Source of the DNA: Xestospongia bergquistia | Lineage: Eukaryota; Porifera; Demospongiae; Haplosclerida; Petrosiidae | Direction of reading: 5' to 3' | Length of the DNA: 64,000 bases | Assembly (NCBI GenBank): GCA_963965975.1 | Contig: OZ014411.1 | Span: 24,163,249-24,227,248, forward strand | Part shown: positions 24,110 through 35,070 of the stretch, piece after piece | Position numbering within the stretch: position 1 is the stretch's first letter | Layout: each line of letters begins with the position of its first letter | The notes under the pieces: generated by a model | Told to the model about the DNA's origin: nothing | What the model saw: the letters and a program-made list of their open reading frames with translations, nothing else | The model's database searches: none | Position numbers and translations under genes: made by a program

Positions 24110-25345
24110 TTAGAAATTTCGTAAACAGACAATGTCATATGTATGATTATATAGGTCCGTTTTTTCAACTATAGTAAATGTATGGTCATGACTAACCAAA
24201 TAGGAATGTATATAATGTTCAAAAAGATGAGTGAAAAGTACGTCACAAACTAAATAAAACTCATTGGTGTTAAAAACAATAATATCACTGATCACTCCAA
24301 ATTCAGAAAGAAGGTCCATGTCTAAAAGAACAACTCCACCTTTTTGTATCCATTGATCTCTACCCACTGTAACCTAAATAGCAAATGTAGTAATTTAGAG
24401 TACTTAAAAAAATAATACCAACCTCATAACTTCATCAAGATTACTTAATGATGGAAACTGTTCCAAGAGTTCATAATTGTATGTTAAAGAGCCAATAGTA
24501 GATTTTAACCCTGTAAGAATGATACATGCAATAATGTTCATATTATGCTTTATTATTAAGAATTATACCTGTCCCGGCATTGGTTTCTTTGAAATAGGGA
24601 CTTGAATCAACACTATTATTTCTATAGTAACACATTAACAACTGGTGTCTAGTAGCCATTGTCTTGGGAACATTCTTAAAGCTTTTTATTCTGTGGGCAA
24701 GGTGTTTAAAATAATTGTGCTTCCCTTTAAAGCACATACACCAGAAATGCACTAAAGGCCCAAATCTGTATGGTCACAATTATAATCAACTAATCAGTTT
24801 TACTGACTTGCACATTATCTCCAGGTAGTGCACTAAGTAGTGAGCCTTGGGAATTAATCGACAAGATGGATATAACTGTGTGAAACATTTATGATGTTTG
24901 TCAATTGTCATGCGTAATTAAGCAGCCCATTCTTCACTAACAGTTGGAGCAAAACAGTAATCCATTATTGTAAGTAGGAGTAGATAGTTGTCCCATTGTG
25001 CACATCTTTTCGGACAAACGGACCAAGCACCACATTTCAGATGCTAAATTAATTGATAAAAAGTAGCTACTAATTTTACAATGATTATCAGTCTATATAA
25101 CCAGTTTGTTTCGATGAGTGATCAGTTGAGCGTAAAGTAGAAGCCTCAATAATATTTGGCTTAGTGGCAACATCAACAAACGTATAAGGGAAGGAACGAA
25201 TAGCATCATTAAGTTTGGCAAGAGTGATCACTTTTTCTGAAGTCAAAAATTTCAACAACTCTTTCAATTCAAAAGGAAGAACACCCTTCAAAATATCGTG
25301 CATTATATCAGCCACAAGACCTTCCGTAGCATTAAAATATCTGTC
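24110..25345 (-). pseudogene. Decayed C-terminal part of the transposon-derived protein family, second copy
   Basis: Minus-strand pieces in family order: 25,345-25,088 (ADIMHDILKGVLPFELKELL, then FPYTF), 25,050-24,810 (DNYLLLLTIMDYCFAP and a YLVHYLE stretch with one stop), 24,752-24,543 (FWCMCFKGKHNYFKHLAHR, FKNVPKTMATRHQ) and 24,367-24,110 (MDLLSEFGVISDIIVFN). They match the plus-strand relic at 0.2-1.5 kb motif by motif. Short introns or gaps separate the pieces. Probably a relic. Confidence 0.75.
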
Positions 25346-26205
25346 AAATAAAAAATAAAACAAATATCAATATGACATGGCTATATAACTTTAAAAAAGG
25401 CTTAAGACACTGACTGACCCTGTACCTCATCATAAATAGTAGAGAACACTTCAATGTACTAACTTATGGCTTCTCAAGTAATGTTTGTGAGCTGATAGTC
25501 TATTGATGTTTGATGTGACACTTCAAGAGAATCAAGTTACAATCATATAGAGTAACGTGCATCATACTATATTGCATATACATTGTAATATGACATAAAC
25601 AACCCTTGTGAATTAGCCACTGACATACAAGCTTGTTTTACATCACAACACGTTGTATTCGTTGGGCAATAGCCTATACTTACATTATTATATTTTGGTT
25701 AAGTGATTGAACTCGGTGATAGAGAATGGAATTTTTGTAATATGCAACATATTTTGTTAAAAAGATCATTTCAAGCCAGTTTCCAATAAACAGTAACTAG
25801 TTGTCTACTTGTCTGACTATTAATTATTTATTCTGGATTTTTGCATGAAGTATATATAGAAAACTCTTCTAAACCTGTGCCCTTCTATATGTCAAATGAA
25901 CTCGGCCATATAATTGAAGTAGCTACAGCCAAAGTGTGTAACTTTGACAATGATGAAAAGCTAGCAAGTATGTAAACATTACATCATGCACTGTAACAAT
26001 GAGTGGGATACCATCAAAAGCCTTTTTAAGTGGGATGATGTTATGAACATTATCAGTCTTCTGAACTTTCACTGAATGACAAAAATGTGATATTGATAGC
26101 ATTGTAAAATAGCTATATGCTTTACAAATATAAAAATCAATGTTACTATGTTACAAAGTGGGTAACAACACGTGCACCTGGACCTACGTCTTTCATCTTT
26201 GATGT

Positions 26206-26275
26206 TTATTACCAGGCAACACTTAATAGGATATGTAAGAATGCGGATGTACGGTAAAGACAACATATATAGATG
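26206..26275 (+). promoter_or_regulatory. Promoter block of dehydrogenase copy E
   Basis: The block has ACCAGGCAACACTTAA, AATGCGGATGT and CATATATAGATGTG. The TATA-like element of copy C (TATATAAA) is changed to TATATAGA here. Confidence 0.4.
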
Positions 26276-26329
26276 TGCCTTCAATGTGCCTTCAATGTAT
26301 GATTTATACGAGACAACGATTAAAACAAT

Positions 26330-26490
26330 ATGGCTGTTTTTAAGTTTAACAAAATCTTTTCCACTTTTTGTTCTAATATACGAATGATGTCTGTCGATAC
26401 TATGCGAAAATTTGAAGGAAAAGTTGCTGTTGTGACAGCTTCAACTGATGGGTAAGAAACATCATATATATTGTATAAGTATATATTATA

Positions 26491-26574
<84 letters not shown>

Positions 26575-27024
26575 GAACCATTTAGAATAGGTTATGCTAT
26601 TGCCAATCGTCTTGCTTATGATGGTGCAAAAGTTATGGTTAGTAGTCGTAAGGGAACTAATGTTAAAAGGGCCGTGGAATTGCTCCAAAAAGAACATGGA
26701 AGTGAGTCAGTGTCTGGTGTTGTCTGTCATGTTGGTAAAGATGAGGACAGGAAATCACTAATAAAAGAGGTATTGTTAATGATGTTTGTTATTTCGTCTT
26801 ATATTCAATATAATGCATATAATGCTGTTATGAAGCTAAATATAAACAACTAATATGCAATAATGTTTTATTTACAGGTCATTAAGCAGTTTGGACAAAT
26901 TGATATTCTAGTTGACAATTCTGGAGTTAACCCTAGTCCAGGAAAATTATTACATGTAAGCTTAACTATATTTATAGATAGATAGATAGATATAGATATA
27001 TACATTCATACATTCATACATACA

Positions 27025-27059
<35 letters not shown>

Positions 27060-28125
27060 CATGAGTATGAACTATGAACTATTACTTCTTTTTATAATAG
27101 GCATCTGAAGGTGAATGGAATAAGGTAAATAACATATTATAAATAATAAAACACATATCATCTGTTCTATAGATCTGTCATGTTAATGTTATATCAAGTG
27201 CTTTATTAGTACAGGAAGCATATCCATACCTAAAAGTAAGAGGGTAAGTGAGAACAATAAAACACTGTCATCATTAATGATTATATTATACAGAGGCAAT
27301 ATTGTGTTTGTGTCTTCCTATGCTGGTTTTAAACCAGTGAGTTTTGAACATGTTATAAAAATTATTATAATAGATACTCTTCTACCCAGAAAACTATCTA
27401 TTGTGTTAGTAAAACAGCTTTATTTGGTTTAACAATGGCATTAGCTAATGAGCTAGGTGAGGACAATATTAGAGTGAATTGTATTGCACCTGGACTAATT
27501 AGAACACACTTTGGAGAATGTGTAAGTGTTACATAATATATTGTCATAATTGTACATAGACATAATTAAATTATATAGAAATTACTATGACTTCTTTTCT
27601 CTAACATTAGTTATTGAAAAATGAAACCTATGTTGACAGTTATATTGATAGTCGATGGATAAAAAGGTAACTTTAATTTTATATTGTGTTTTGGTTTAGT
27701 GATGATAAGATCCCTTCTGACAATGTTGTAGTGAAAGGATGTGTTTCTTTATTTTTTATTTAATAATAATAATTGTTTGTTAATAGCATCATAATCTACT
27801 ACACATAAATTATATTATACACTGATATCTGTTAAATAAACATTAAGTAATACTATATGATTTAATATCCTATATTAGTTTTACATACTTATAGTATATA
27901 CTGACAACTTTCTACATGATATATAAATGAACAATATGTGTATAAATTACCTTACATGCTGTCAATAGATCTACATGACAATTTAAATTTTATTTGTAAT
28001 ATATTTTCTACAGAATTGGTGAACCAGAAGATTGTTCTGGTGCTGTTGCTTTTCTATGTTCAGAAGAAGCCAACTACATTACTGGGGAGACTATAACAAT
28101 TGCTGGAAAGTCTGCTAGAATATAG
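26330..28125 (+). CDS. DHRS4-like short-chain dehydrogenase/reductase, copy E
   Basis: Nine exons: 26330-26451, 26586-26769, 26878-26955, 27101-27124, 27173-27243, 27294-27336, 27390-27521, 27611-27666, 28014-28125; 273 residues. The start reads [10 protein letters not shown], so residue 2 differs from the other copies. The cofactor loop TASTDGIG is intact, unlike copy C. The NAG motif has become NSG, and exon 7 begins KTIYCVSK, keeping the catalytic tyrosine and lysine. The stop is TAG rather than TAA and the tail is SARI. Intron 1 carries a long TA/ATT repeat. Likely functional; NSG is a mild departure from the family pattern. Confidence 0.85.
26480..26575. repeat. Compound TA and TTA microsatellite in intron 1 of copy E
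   Basis: A TA run is followed by about fourteen TTA units directly before the exon 2 acceptor. The two parts form nearly the whole intron. Confidence 0.9.
26985..27055. repeat. GATA and CATA tetranucleotide repeats in intron 3 of copy E
   Basis: TAGATAGATAGATA is followed by a CATACATA tract. It replaces the TA run seen at this position in copies A to D. Confidence 0.85.
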
Positions 28126-29808
28126 ACAAACACATTTTGTTGAGCATATTTTGTTATAGATGAATATATATTATTATATTGACTTTTTAATTTGATCTGT
28201 TTACATTATTGAAACAACACACATTTCTTTATTTCTCAAAATTAAAATACTTATAACAATATTCGAATATCTACATTAGATGACTTACTATAAAACCATT
28301 ACTTTACAAAAGTGCAGATTGGACCAAATTGTGACTGACACTGCAAAGATAGAGGGTAACTTGCATTTAAGCATCAATATGCTTCTATAAAATTCATATA
28401 ATGTTGACCAAATATTGATGTAACTTTGTACAGGAGTGCATGGTACTTACAGAGAAAATTTTGACTAAAATTGGTTTGAAAATCACTTTATTAATGTGTT
28501 TAAGCAAACCTTGGATTACTTAAGCTATATATATTTACTTAATTGTTATTGTCTATCAAGAATGTCCATATATAATATTTTTTAATCTTCTTCAACATCA
28601 AATATTAAATAAAATATAACTAACTATAACTTCCCAAAAGTTATACATATATCCTCTCATATCAACTATCAAATATAATTTTAATAGAGTTTATATTTAA
28701 TCAAGTGTAGATTGGTTTAATTTTGTTGTAATTTATTCCAGAGTTGAGGATGAGTATTACAGTGCAGAAATAATTGATCATGTACTCTAATGTTATCCTG
28801 TGGTTTGTGTTGTTCAAAACAACATACTTGTTTGTAGTGTCATATTCAAATAAAGAGCATATGCACTTAAAAGTGCATGAATAATCAGACTTGAGTCTAT
28901 ACAGTGTATTATTTATTATCAAAATACACAGTCAATGTGACTTAAACAAAAATGCTAATGGTTTTAAATTCATTTTAGTTACACTAGGAATCATTCTCAA
29001 TCACCAGTTATTAGCATAGATATTAAAAAGTTGACTGCAATATTTATCCTTCTAATTCCTACTGGTTATGTATTAATCAAGACTACAGCAAGTGTCCAGG
29101 AGGCAAATACTTTTCTTATATCATGAATAAGGAAATGACTTTTGGAGAACAATTAAACATATTATAAGGACATCTTTTTTTTCATTTTTTATAATTGACT
29201 TAGATTTGTATATATTTCTCGTATTACTTCTCTAAATGCTATATTGAATAGTTAAGACATTGATAAAACTGGAAATATTCATTTTGACCCTACTCATAAG
29301 TTGTTGCACAAATTTAAATGCTATTAATGCTCTCATACTTAGCATAAATTTGAATTGATGAATGAATTGTTAGTAATAAAGGAAAAACATCAGTATACAT
29401 ATTTTTGTCAAGTTCCATACAAATCAGCTATTTATTGATTTTTAAGGGATATTCGGTTAAAATTAATATCTTGCAACTTTATTTATTACAAGCACGTGAC
29501 AATTTCAATCTTTGTCATACTTGACATCATTATGTAGGTATCGTGTTTAAAGAACATTCATTACAAAATATCTTTCATATGTTTTTTATGAGACATTTTG
29601 CATTGCTTGAATACTGTAGCTGGTAAACATGTGTAATACACATAATCAAAGAATTTTGTAATAGTAATTAGTAATATAATAAGTTGATTGTAATCAGTCA
29701 TAGCTAATTTTTTTAATATCCCATTTCAATAAGTAAAGTCAAATAATAAGTTGATATGTTACATTTTGTAAAATTTCTTTTATTTACAATAATTAGAACT
29801 TCTCTAGC

Positions 29809-30568
29809 AAAATTTGTCAACTATTCTTTTATTCAATACTGTAAATCATAGGATGATGATGTTTAATTAAACCAACCTAACTAATTCACTAGATCCTACA
29901 TATTCTAACCTAATGAACAGTATCTTTCTATCAGACCCTTTTATCTGACCTTATCCACCCTTCTTCAGTCCAAACACCCTTCAATCACAACACATAACAC
30001 AAGACTGAAAGTTTGGTATATTACATAGATCAGACAGGGTTATACTCAATAGGGTGCCCCAGTGTATGCTTCTACACATGACTTAAATTGATTATTCTCC
30101 TGATGTTATATAATAGCAGTATTTACTATTTAGTTAACTATAACTAATACTAAAATATTTTTAGTAGAGAGTAAAAAATTTAGTTAACTATAACTAAAAC
30201 TATAACTAATATTTTTTTTCACATGTTACTATAACTATAACTAAACTAAAATTAAAACTTTATTTGAACTATACTAATAATAAATTAAATAGCTAATTAA
30301 CTATAATTATTATTCATAGACACAGGGGAGTGGTTATTGATGGGTGGTACGGTTAATAATAATAAATTAATAATAATGTACAATCACTACAATAACGATC
30401 TAACTCTTGAATTGGAGTGTTTTCTGCAAATTTACTTACAATGTCATCTAAGCAGTCCCAGAGTAGTTGGACACCTCTCTCTCTATGTAGAAAAGTGCCA
30501 AGTTGGAGAGACGGTCTAAAATTAATTAACTGAAAATCTATCCTGCTGGCCCGGGCCTTCAGCCGCCT
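29809..30568. other. Unassigned AT-rich stretch
   Basis: Beyond the duplication end no gene is seen. Repeated TTAGTTAACTATAACTA segments at about 30,130-30,320 form a short irregular repeat. Confidence 0.5.
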
Positions 30569-31530
30569 ATGGTAGAATGTGAAGGTTGGAAAGAGGGAAA
30601 GATCAGCTGTCTGGTAAAACTTGAACGTGTTCAGGCTCTCTTAGAACAGACGCAAAGAGACAAACAGTTTACGAAACAATCACTAAACCATCGTCTTGAG
30701 GTTAGACTCTCTGCTATAATCTTATTTAATAATATTTACAAGAGAACTTAATGTTTTATTAGTTGGTTAATATGGAAAGTAATGCTCGGCAACTTAAAAT
30801 AGAGGAAGGTCAGAGACATTGGAACGTAATGCTCAATTATTGGAAGCTTGTGATCCTGAAAAATTTCCAAAATTATAGAGAGAGGTAATTATTTTTTTAA
30901 CCATCCATTTGTACAATACATGTATTCATCTATCCTAGTACCCATCCATCCATTCATTCTTCTATCTATCCATCCATTTATTTAGGCATCCATCCACACA
31001 CCAATCAGCTGTTATGTACTCATCATTCTACTTGCTAATTGATTAATTCACCTATCTGTCCATTAATCTACATATCTATCCATTTATCAATACATCCATC
31101 CATTCAACCAAGTGGGTTCTCTTAGCAACAAACTTGAGGAGAAGGACATAGAAATCTCAAAACTTCAAGAATCCCTACAATTCCATTCCGAGGGACTCCA
31201 ACAACATCTTGATGCAGTACTAAATGAGAAAACTCTTCAAATTGAATCAAGAATTGATAATATATAAGAGACACTGTAAAAGAGAACTTGAAACAACTCA
31301 AAATAAGTTATGAAGAAAGATTAAAGCACTTACGAACACAACATGATGCAGTTATGACCAAACTCTAAACCAGTTTGAAGCAGAAGGAAGAAGAGCTTAT
31401 AGCATTGATGACAAAAGCTGAAGAGTACAAGTCTAAACAACAAAAATATCGTAAATTGAAACAACATTTAGATCAAGACAGAGATGACTTAGCTTTGGAA
31501 CTCCATCAAAAAGATGATATTATTCGATAG
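30569..31530 (+). pseudogene. Decayed exons of a coiled-coil protein
   Basis: Charged, leucine-rich readings suggest coiled-coil exons: 30,569-30,700 (KLERVQALLEQTQRDKQFTK), 30,775-30,885 (frameshifted, with a LERNAQLLEACDPEK stretch then a stop), 31,112-31,265 (GSLSNKLEEKDIEISKLQES) and 31,280-31,530 (KQKEEELIALMTKAEEYK, KLKQHLDQDRDDLALEL). Several in-frame stops interrupt them (near 31,266, 31,279 and 31,368). I cannot name the parent gene. A related piece with EEENKTLHQISNQL continues at 34.9 kb, so repeats may have been inserted in between. Confidence 0.55.
30900..31100. repeat. Irregular ATCC-type repeat
   Basis: Many CATCCATC and CTATCTATC units form a degenerate tetranucleotide repeat between two coiled-coil pieces. 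A weaker relative lies at 35,120-35,260. Confidence 0.7.
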
Positions 31531-32129
31531 TCTACACTGGTCCAATGAGTCCAGTATTTAAAAGGTGAAGAAGACCATGCCCACAATGAGGGATTTATAG
31601 GTGTTTATTCTGAATAAGATTATTTGAATGACAATGTTAAACAGGGGAGTTATTCTAATGACAGAGAGGTGGAGCTACATATGCTATATGTATTGTCTGA
31701 CTCACTTAAAACCTAAACCATTTCTCTCCAAGCTACTATATAGCACAGGCAGATCTGAGTTCATATACTAATCAGGTACACTATGATAACTGTCTCCTAC
31801 ATATATACAGAAAATGACTTTGAGACTATTAAACTGACTATATAGTTTGGAATTTTCTGACAGAAATATTGTACCCTATATCACATATAGACATTGTATT
31901 ACAAATATATTTCTTTCCAGTAACAAGTTGTAGAATAGTTAAAGTACTGTTGAAGACTTTAATTAATTGTTAATTGGATCAATTAAAATTCAATTAATAT
32001 TGGTCACGTGGGTGGTTGTGAAGGTGACAAATTGTTCACGCGTTTTCTTGACTGATTGTCAAATTGAAGCGTGAGCAAGATCTCTTGATAATATAAAATG
32101 TACTCCATTTTTCATGTCTCTATCTTCTC

Positions 32130-32320
32130 TACGACTCGCCTCGTCGCTGGATCATCTCACTTCGTAGGATCGGCTCGCCTCATCGTTGGATCATCTCGTC
32201 ACTTCGTTGGATCAACTCTCCTCGTCGTTGGATCATCTCGTCACTTCGTTGGATCAACTCACCTCGTCGTTGGATCATCTCGTCACTTCGTTGGATCAAC
32301 TCGCCTCATCGTTGGATCAT
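32130..32320 (+). repeat. 42-base minisatellite, about four units
   Basis: The unit alternates GTTGGATCATCTCGTCACTT and CGTTGGATCAACTC with CTCGTC. The length is 42 bases (14 codons), so it stays open in more than one frame on the plus strand (readings such as VGSSRHFVGST). No promoter, intron context or homology supports translation. Confidence 0.8.
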
Positions 32321-32444
32321 GTTTTTGTTTTAGTTATGTCATTTTTATTTCTTTTTTATTTTATTTTTAGTTTTTAATTCTTTGTTTGTGTAAAGATTTT
32401 TATTTCCAACCTTCATTACAGGACTCAACTTGGAAGTTCTTACT

Positions 32445-32590
32445 GTGATTGACTTGATGTTCTTGACTGTTCTTCTCTGATGTTCTTGACTGTCCTCTGA
32501 TGTTCTTGACTGTTCTTCTCTGATGTTTCTTGACTGTTCTTCTCTGATGTTCTTGACTGTTCTTCTCTGATGTTCAAGACTGTTCTCTGG
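32445..32590 (-). repeat. 23-24 base minisatellite (TTCTTGACTGTTCTTCTCTGA type)
   Basis: About five to six units with small length differences. The minus strand is open through the array (NIREEQSR-type reading), which follows from the composition and need not mean a protein. Confidence 0.75.
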
Positions 32591-32745
32591 ATGTAAAAGA
32601 TGAGTCGCTCTCCTGCTCATTGGACTCTTTCCTGTCTTCCTTCAAGCCTCTTTCCTCTTCTTTTATTTTTTTTTTTAATTTTATTTTGGGCTATCTAGCC
32701 TATCTACATCATACACACACTCATACAATCCCTAAAAATCACATT

Positions 32746-32810
32746 CCCCCTGCCGCCTGGCGGCCAAAAAAAATTTTTTTTAATATCCAAGGCCGCCAGG
32801 TGGCGGGGGG
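32746..32810. repeat. GC-rich inverted repeat (hairpin) with A/T loop
   Basis: Arms at 32,746-32,765 and 32,791-32,810 pair at 18 of 20 positions (core GCCTGGCGGCC / GGCCGCCAGG) around a loop of A and T runs. CA/GT microsatellites flank it on both sides (32,713-32,726; 32,830-32,858). The GC content is very different from the surroundings. Confidence 0.85.
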
Positions 32811-33054
32811 AACCTCTGATCTTCTAGGGTGCGTGTGTGTGCTGTGTGTGTGTGTGTAGGTTGGTAGTCCCTTTTCACTTCCTCTGTCTCTCTTCACTCT
32901 CTGTCCATTCATTGTCACAACCAATTCAGTTATGACTACTCTTTTTCTTTCCCTGCAGGAGCAGCACTGTTGAAAAAGGTGAGCTACCTCTCCATCCATC
33001 CATTCTTTAGTAATGCAGTTGTTCCAGATAACTTTCTATTTCTTCCTCTATGTT

Positions 33055-33135
33055 CTCTACTTGTGGACTGACTGGAGGACTCTTGTGGACTGACTGGAAG
33101 ACTCTTGTGGACTGACTGGAGGATTCTTGGGGACT
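33055..33135. repeat. Minisatellite of about 24 bases, three units
   Basis: Three units of CTTGTGGACTGACTGGAGGA type with single-base changes. Confidence 0.8.
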
Positions 33136-33432
33136 ATTCAACTATGGAGACTGTCTTATTTTTATTTTTTATTTTTTTCTTTAATTGTTTTATGCTATTC
33201 TTTATAGTTTGTTTGTATATTGTTTTAAAGTTCTCAAAAAAATTTTTTTAATCTAAACTTTGTCAAAAGTCAATCTTCAGTTAAAATTATTTATTAATCT
33301 TAAAATCAAACATTCTATATTTTTTTTTATCTTCGAAAGAAATTGTTTCATGATATTGAGTTAGTTAAGAATTGAATTTTTTACAACTACAATAGACACC
33401 GAATATCTTAGTAATCTTTTTACAACTAATGT

Positions 33433-33540
33433 ATTATACCAATATAGATCATTTTTTATTATTGTTAATTGTTTTTTAAAACTTTTTTATACCAATATAG
33501 ATCATTTTTTATTATTGTTAATTGTTTTTTAAAACTTTTT
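33433..33540. repeat. Tandem duplication of a 54-base unit
   Basis: A unit starting TATACCAATATAGATCATTT and ending TTTTAAAACTTTTT occurs twice in direct succession with near identity. Confidence 0.9.
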
Positions 33541-33677
33541 TTTATTAATATTAGTTTGTATCATATTATCATTAATGTTTTTATCAAAGAGCTAAACTAG
33601 TAATTAATAATCTTTTTAAATAATTAATTAAAAATCTATTAATGTCTTGCTGTTCTCTTTGCGCGTGCAATGTAATA

Positions 33678-33776
33678 TTTCCCGCCAAGATACTGGTGGT
33701 CACGCGTTTGTTGTTCCTTCCTGGGTGTGTGCTCGTGATATTTTCCCGCCTAGCTAACGTGTGAATTCTCATTGGC
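33678..33776. promoter_or_regulatory. Promoter-like stretch with two E2F-type sites and an inverted CCAAT box
   Basis: TTTCCCGCC occurs at 33,678-33,686 and 33,742-33,750, and ATTGGC at 33,771. The stretch is GC-richer than its surroundings and contains CACGCG. This combination is typical of cell-cycle promoters in animals, but no gene start was found next to it. Function is inference. Confidence 0.4.
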
Positions 33777-34224
33777 TGGAGACCTTTGATCTTTTGACTG
33801 GACTCTCTCCCTCCTTTGACTGACTCTTTCCGTTTTATTGTTCCACTATACTCACTTTTCATGTTTATGGATATTATGTAGCCATGGTTGATCAATGTAT
33901 GAACAAAACAATGATTGGAGGTAGTATGTTAGAAACTTAACATTTGACTATAATTTGACTATAGTTCTCCAATCAGTTATTTCAATCAACTTGTTAAATT
34001 TTTATTTTATTTTGGTGTTTAATTGTTAAAATTATAGTTTATTTATCAGTTGTAGTAGATTTACATATAATACAGCAACATGTGTAAATGGTTAATGTAT
34101 AATTTTATTAATGACAAATTAGAATTGAATTGAGTACACGAAATGGTACATTTCAAAATCCAGATTTTAATAAAAGCTGGCACTGGCTGATTCAAGTCCA
34201 GTTAGGGTAGTCAAGTTACCACAA

Positions 34225-34605
34225 GTAGCAAGTACGTACATATAATATGTACATATAACAATAGTATGGAAGCTACCCTTAATAGGTACACATGTACATT
34301 AATATGGTAATAATGGCATTGAAGCTACTCTCAATAAGTACACATGTACACGTGCATGTAATATGGTAATAATGGTATGGAAGCCACCCTCAATAGGTAT
34401 ACATGTACATATAATATGGTATGAAAGTTACCCTCACATGTACAGTACATGTAATATGATAAAAATGGCATGGAGCTACCCTCAATAATATCATTTTTAG
34501 CTTTTTTATATTTATCCCTGACTATGTTTTAGTAGTTGGAGGTACACATATACATGTAATATTGTAATGATGGTATGGAGCTACCCTACACATGTACGTG
34601 TATAT
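34225..34605. repeat. Irregular minisatellite with ACATGTAC and GGTATGGAAGCTACCCT motifs
   Basis: About six units of 50-60 bases contain ACATGTACAT, TAATATGGTAATAATGG and GCTACCCTCAATA. The last unit is separated from the others by an unrelated stretch. Confidence 0.8.
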
Positions 34606-34884
34606 TAGTTAATGTGTTATGTGAAGGTATCATATGTAAGATAAAGGAAAAAAACTATCATAGCTCTATTTGTTGCTCTCCACTCTTTACAACTACTTTA
34701 TATAGAAGTAAAAATTATCATGAGAGTGAGACTTATTAATAAAGTCTCATTCCCATATCATAAATTGATTCTCATATCATATCATAAACATTATATAAAA
34801 AGACATCTCATTTCTAATCCTCATGTTTCATTCTCACGTATAGAAACTGATAGATACTTCAAAAATTTAAATCTCTTCGTTTAG

Positions 34885-35070
34885 ATTATCTAAACTTGAA
34901 GAAGAGAACAAAACTTTACATCAAATATCTAATCAGCTCTCATCAGAAATAGAGGAGTGCCAGAAACAAGCTAGAGCACTTGTTTAAGATTTAGAAACTA
35001 AAATTAGAAAAGTTGAAATAATAAGAAAACATTAACAGAGAACTGAACAAAACAGAAGTGTCTCTAAAGT
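34885..35070 (+). pseudogene. Further decayed coiled-coil exon
   Basis: The reading LSKLEEENKTLHQISNQLSS continues with EIEECQKQARALV and then a stop, followed by DLETKIRKVEII. It is coiled-coil-like and similar in style to the pieces at 30.6-31.5 kb. I take it as the downstream part of the same broken gene. Confidence 0.5.

Larger units (their letters stand above)
25437..29808 (+). repeat. Segmental duplication, right copy (contains dehydrogenase E)
   Basis: Aligned in the same orientation with 12,271-16,511. It starts at TAGTAGAGAACAC and ends near AGAACTTCTC. The gene inside differs from C by few coding changes, so the duplication is recent relative to the A/B/D split. Confidence 0.85.

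Noticed and set aside
30775..30885. Possible MND1-like segment (a LEACDPEK stretch)
   Set aside because: The short stretch resembles the CDPE region of meiotic MND1, but the diagnostic downstream RWTDN part is absent and neighbouring pieces do not fit. Kept only as a coiled-coil relic.
32345..32620. Minus-strand open frame with NIREEQSR-type repeats
   Set aside because: It is the translation of a 23-24 base minisatellite with length variation between units; no gene context.
34225..34605. CRISPR-like spaced repeats
   Set aside because: Units are irregular, diverge in length and have no constant spacer. The genome is animal. It is a minisatellite; the same applies to 61,490-61,995.
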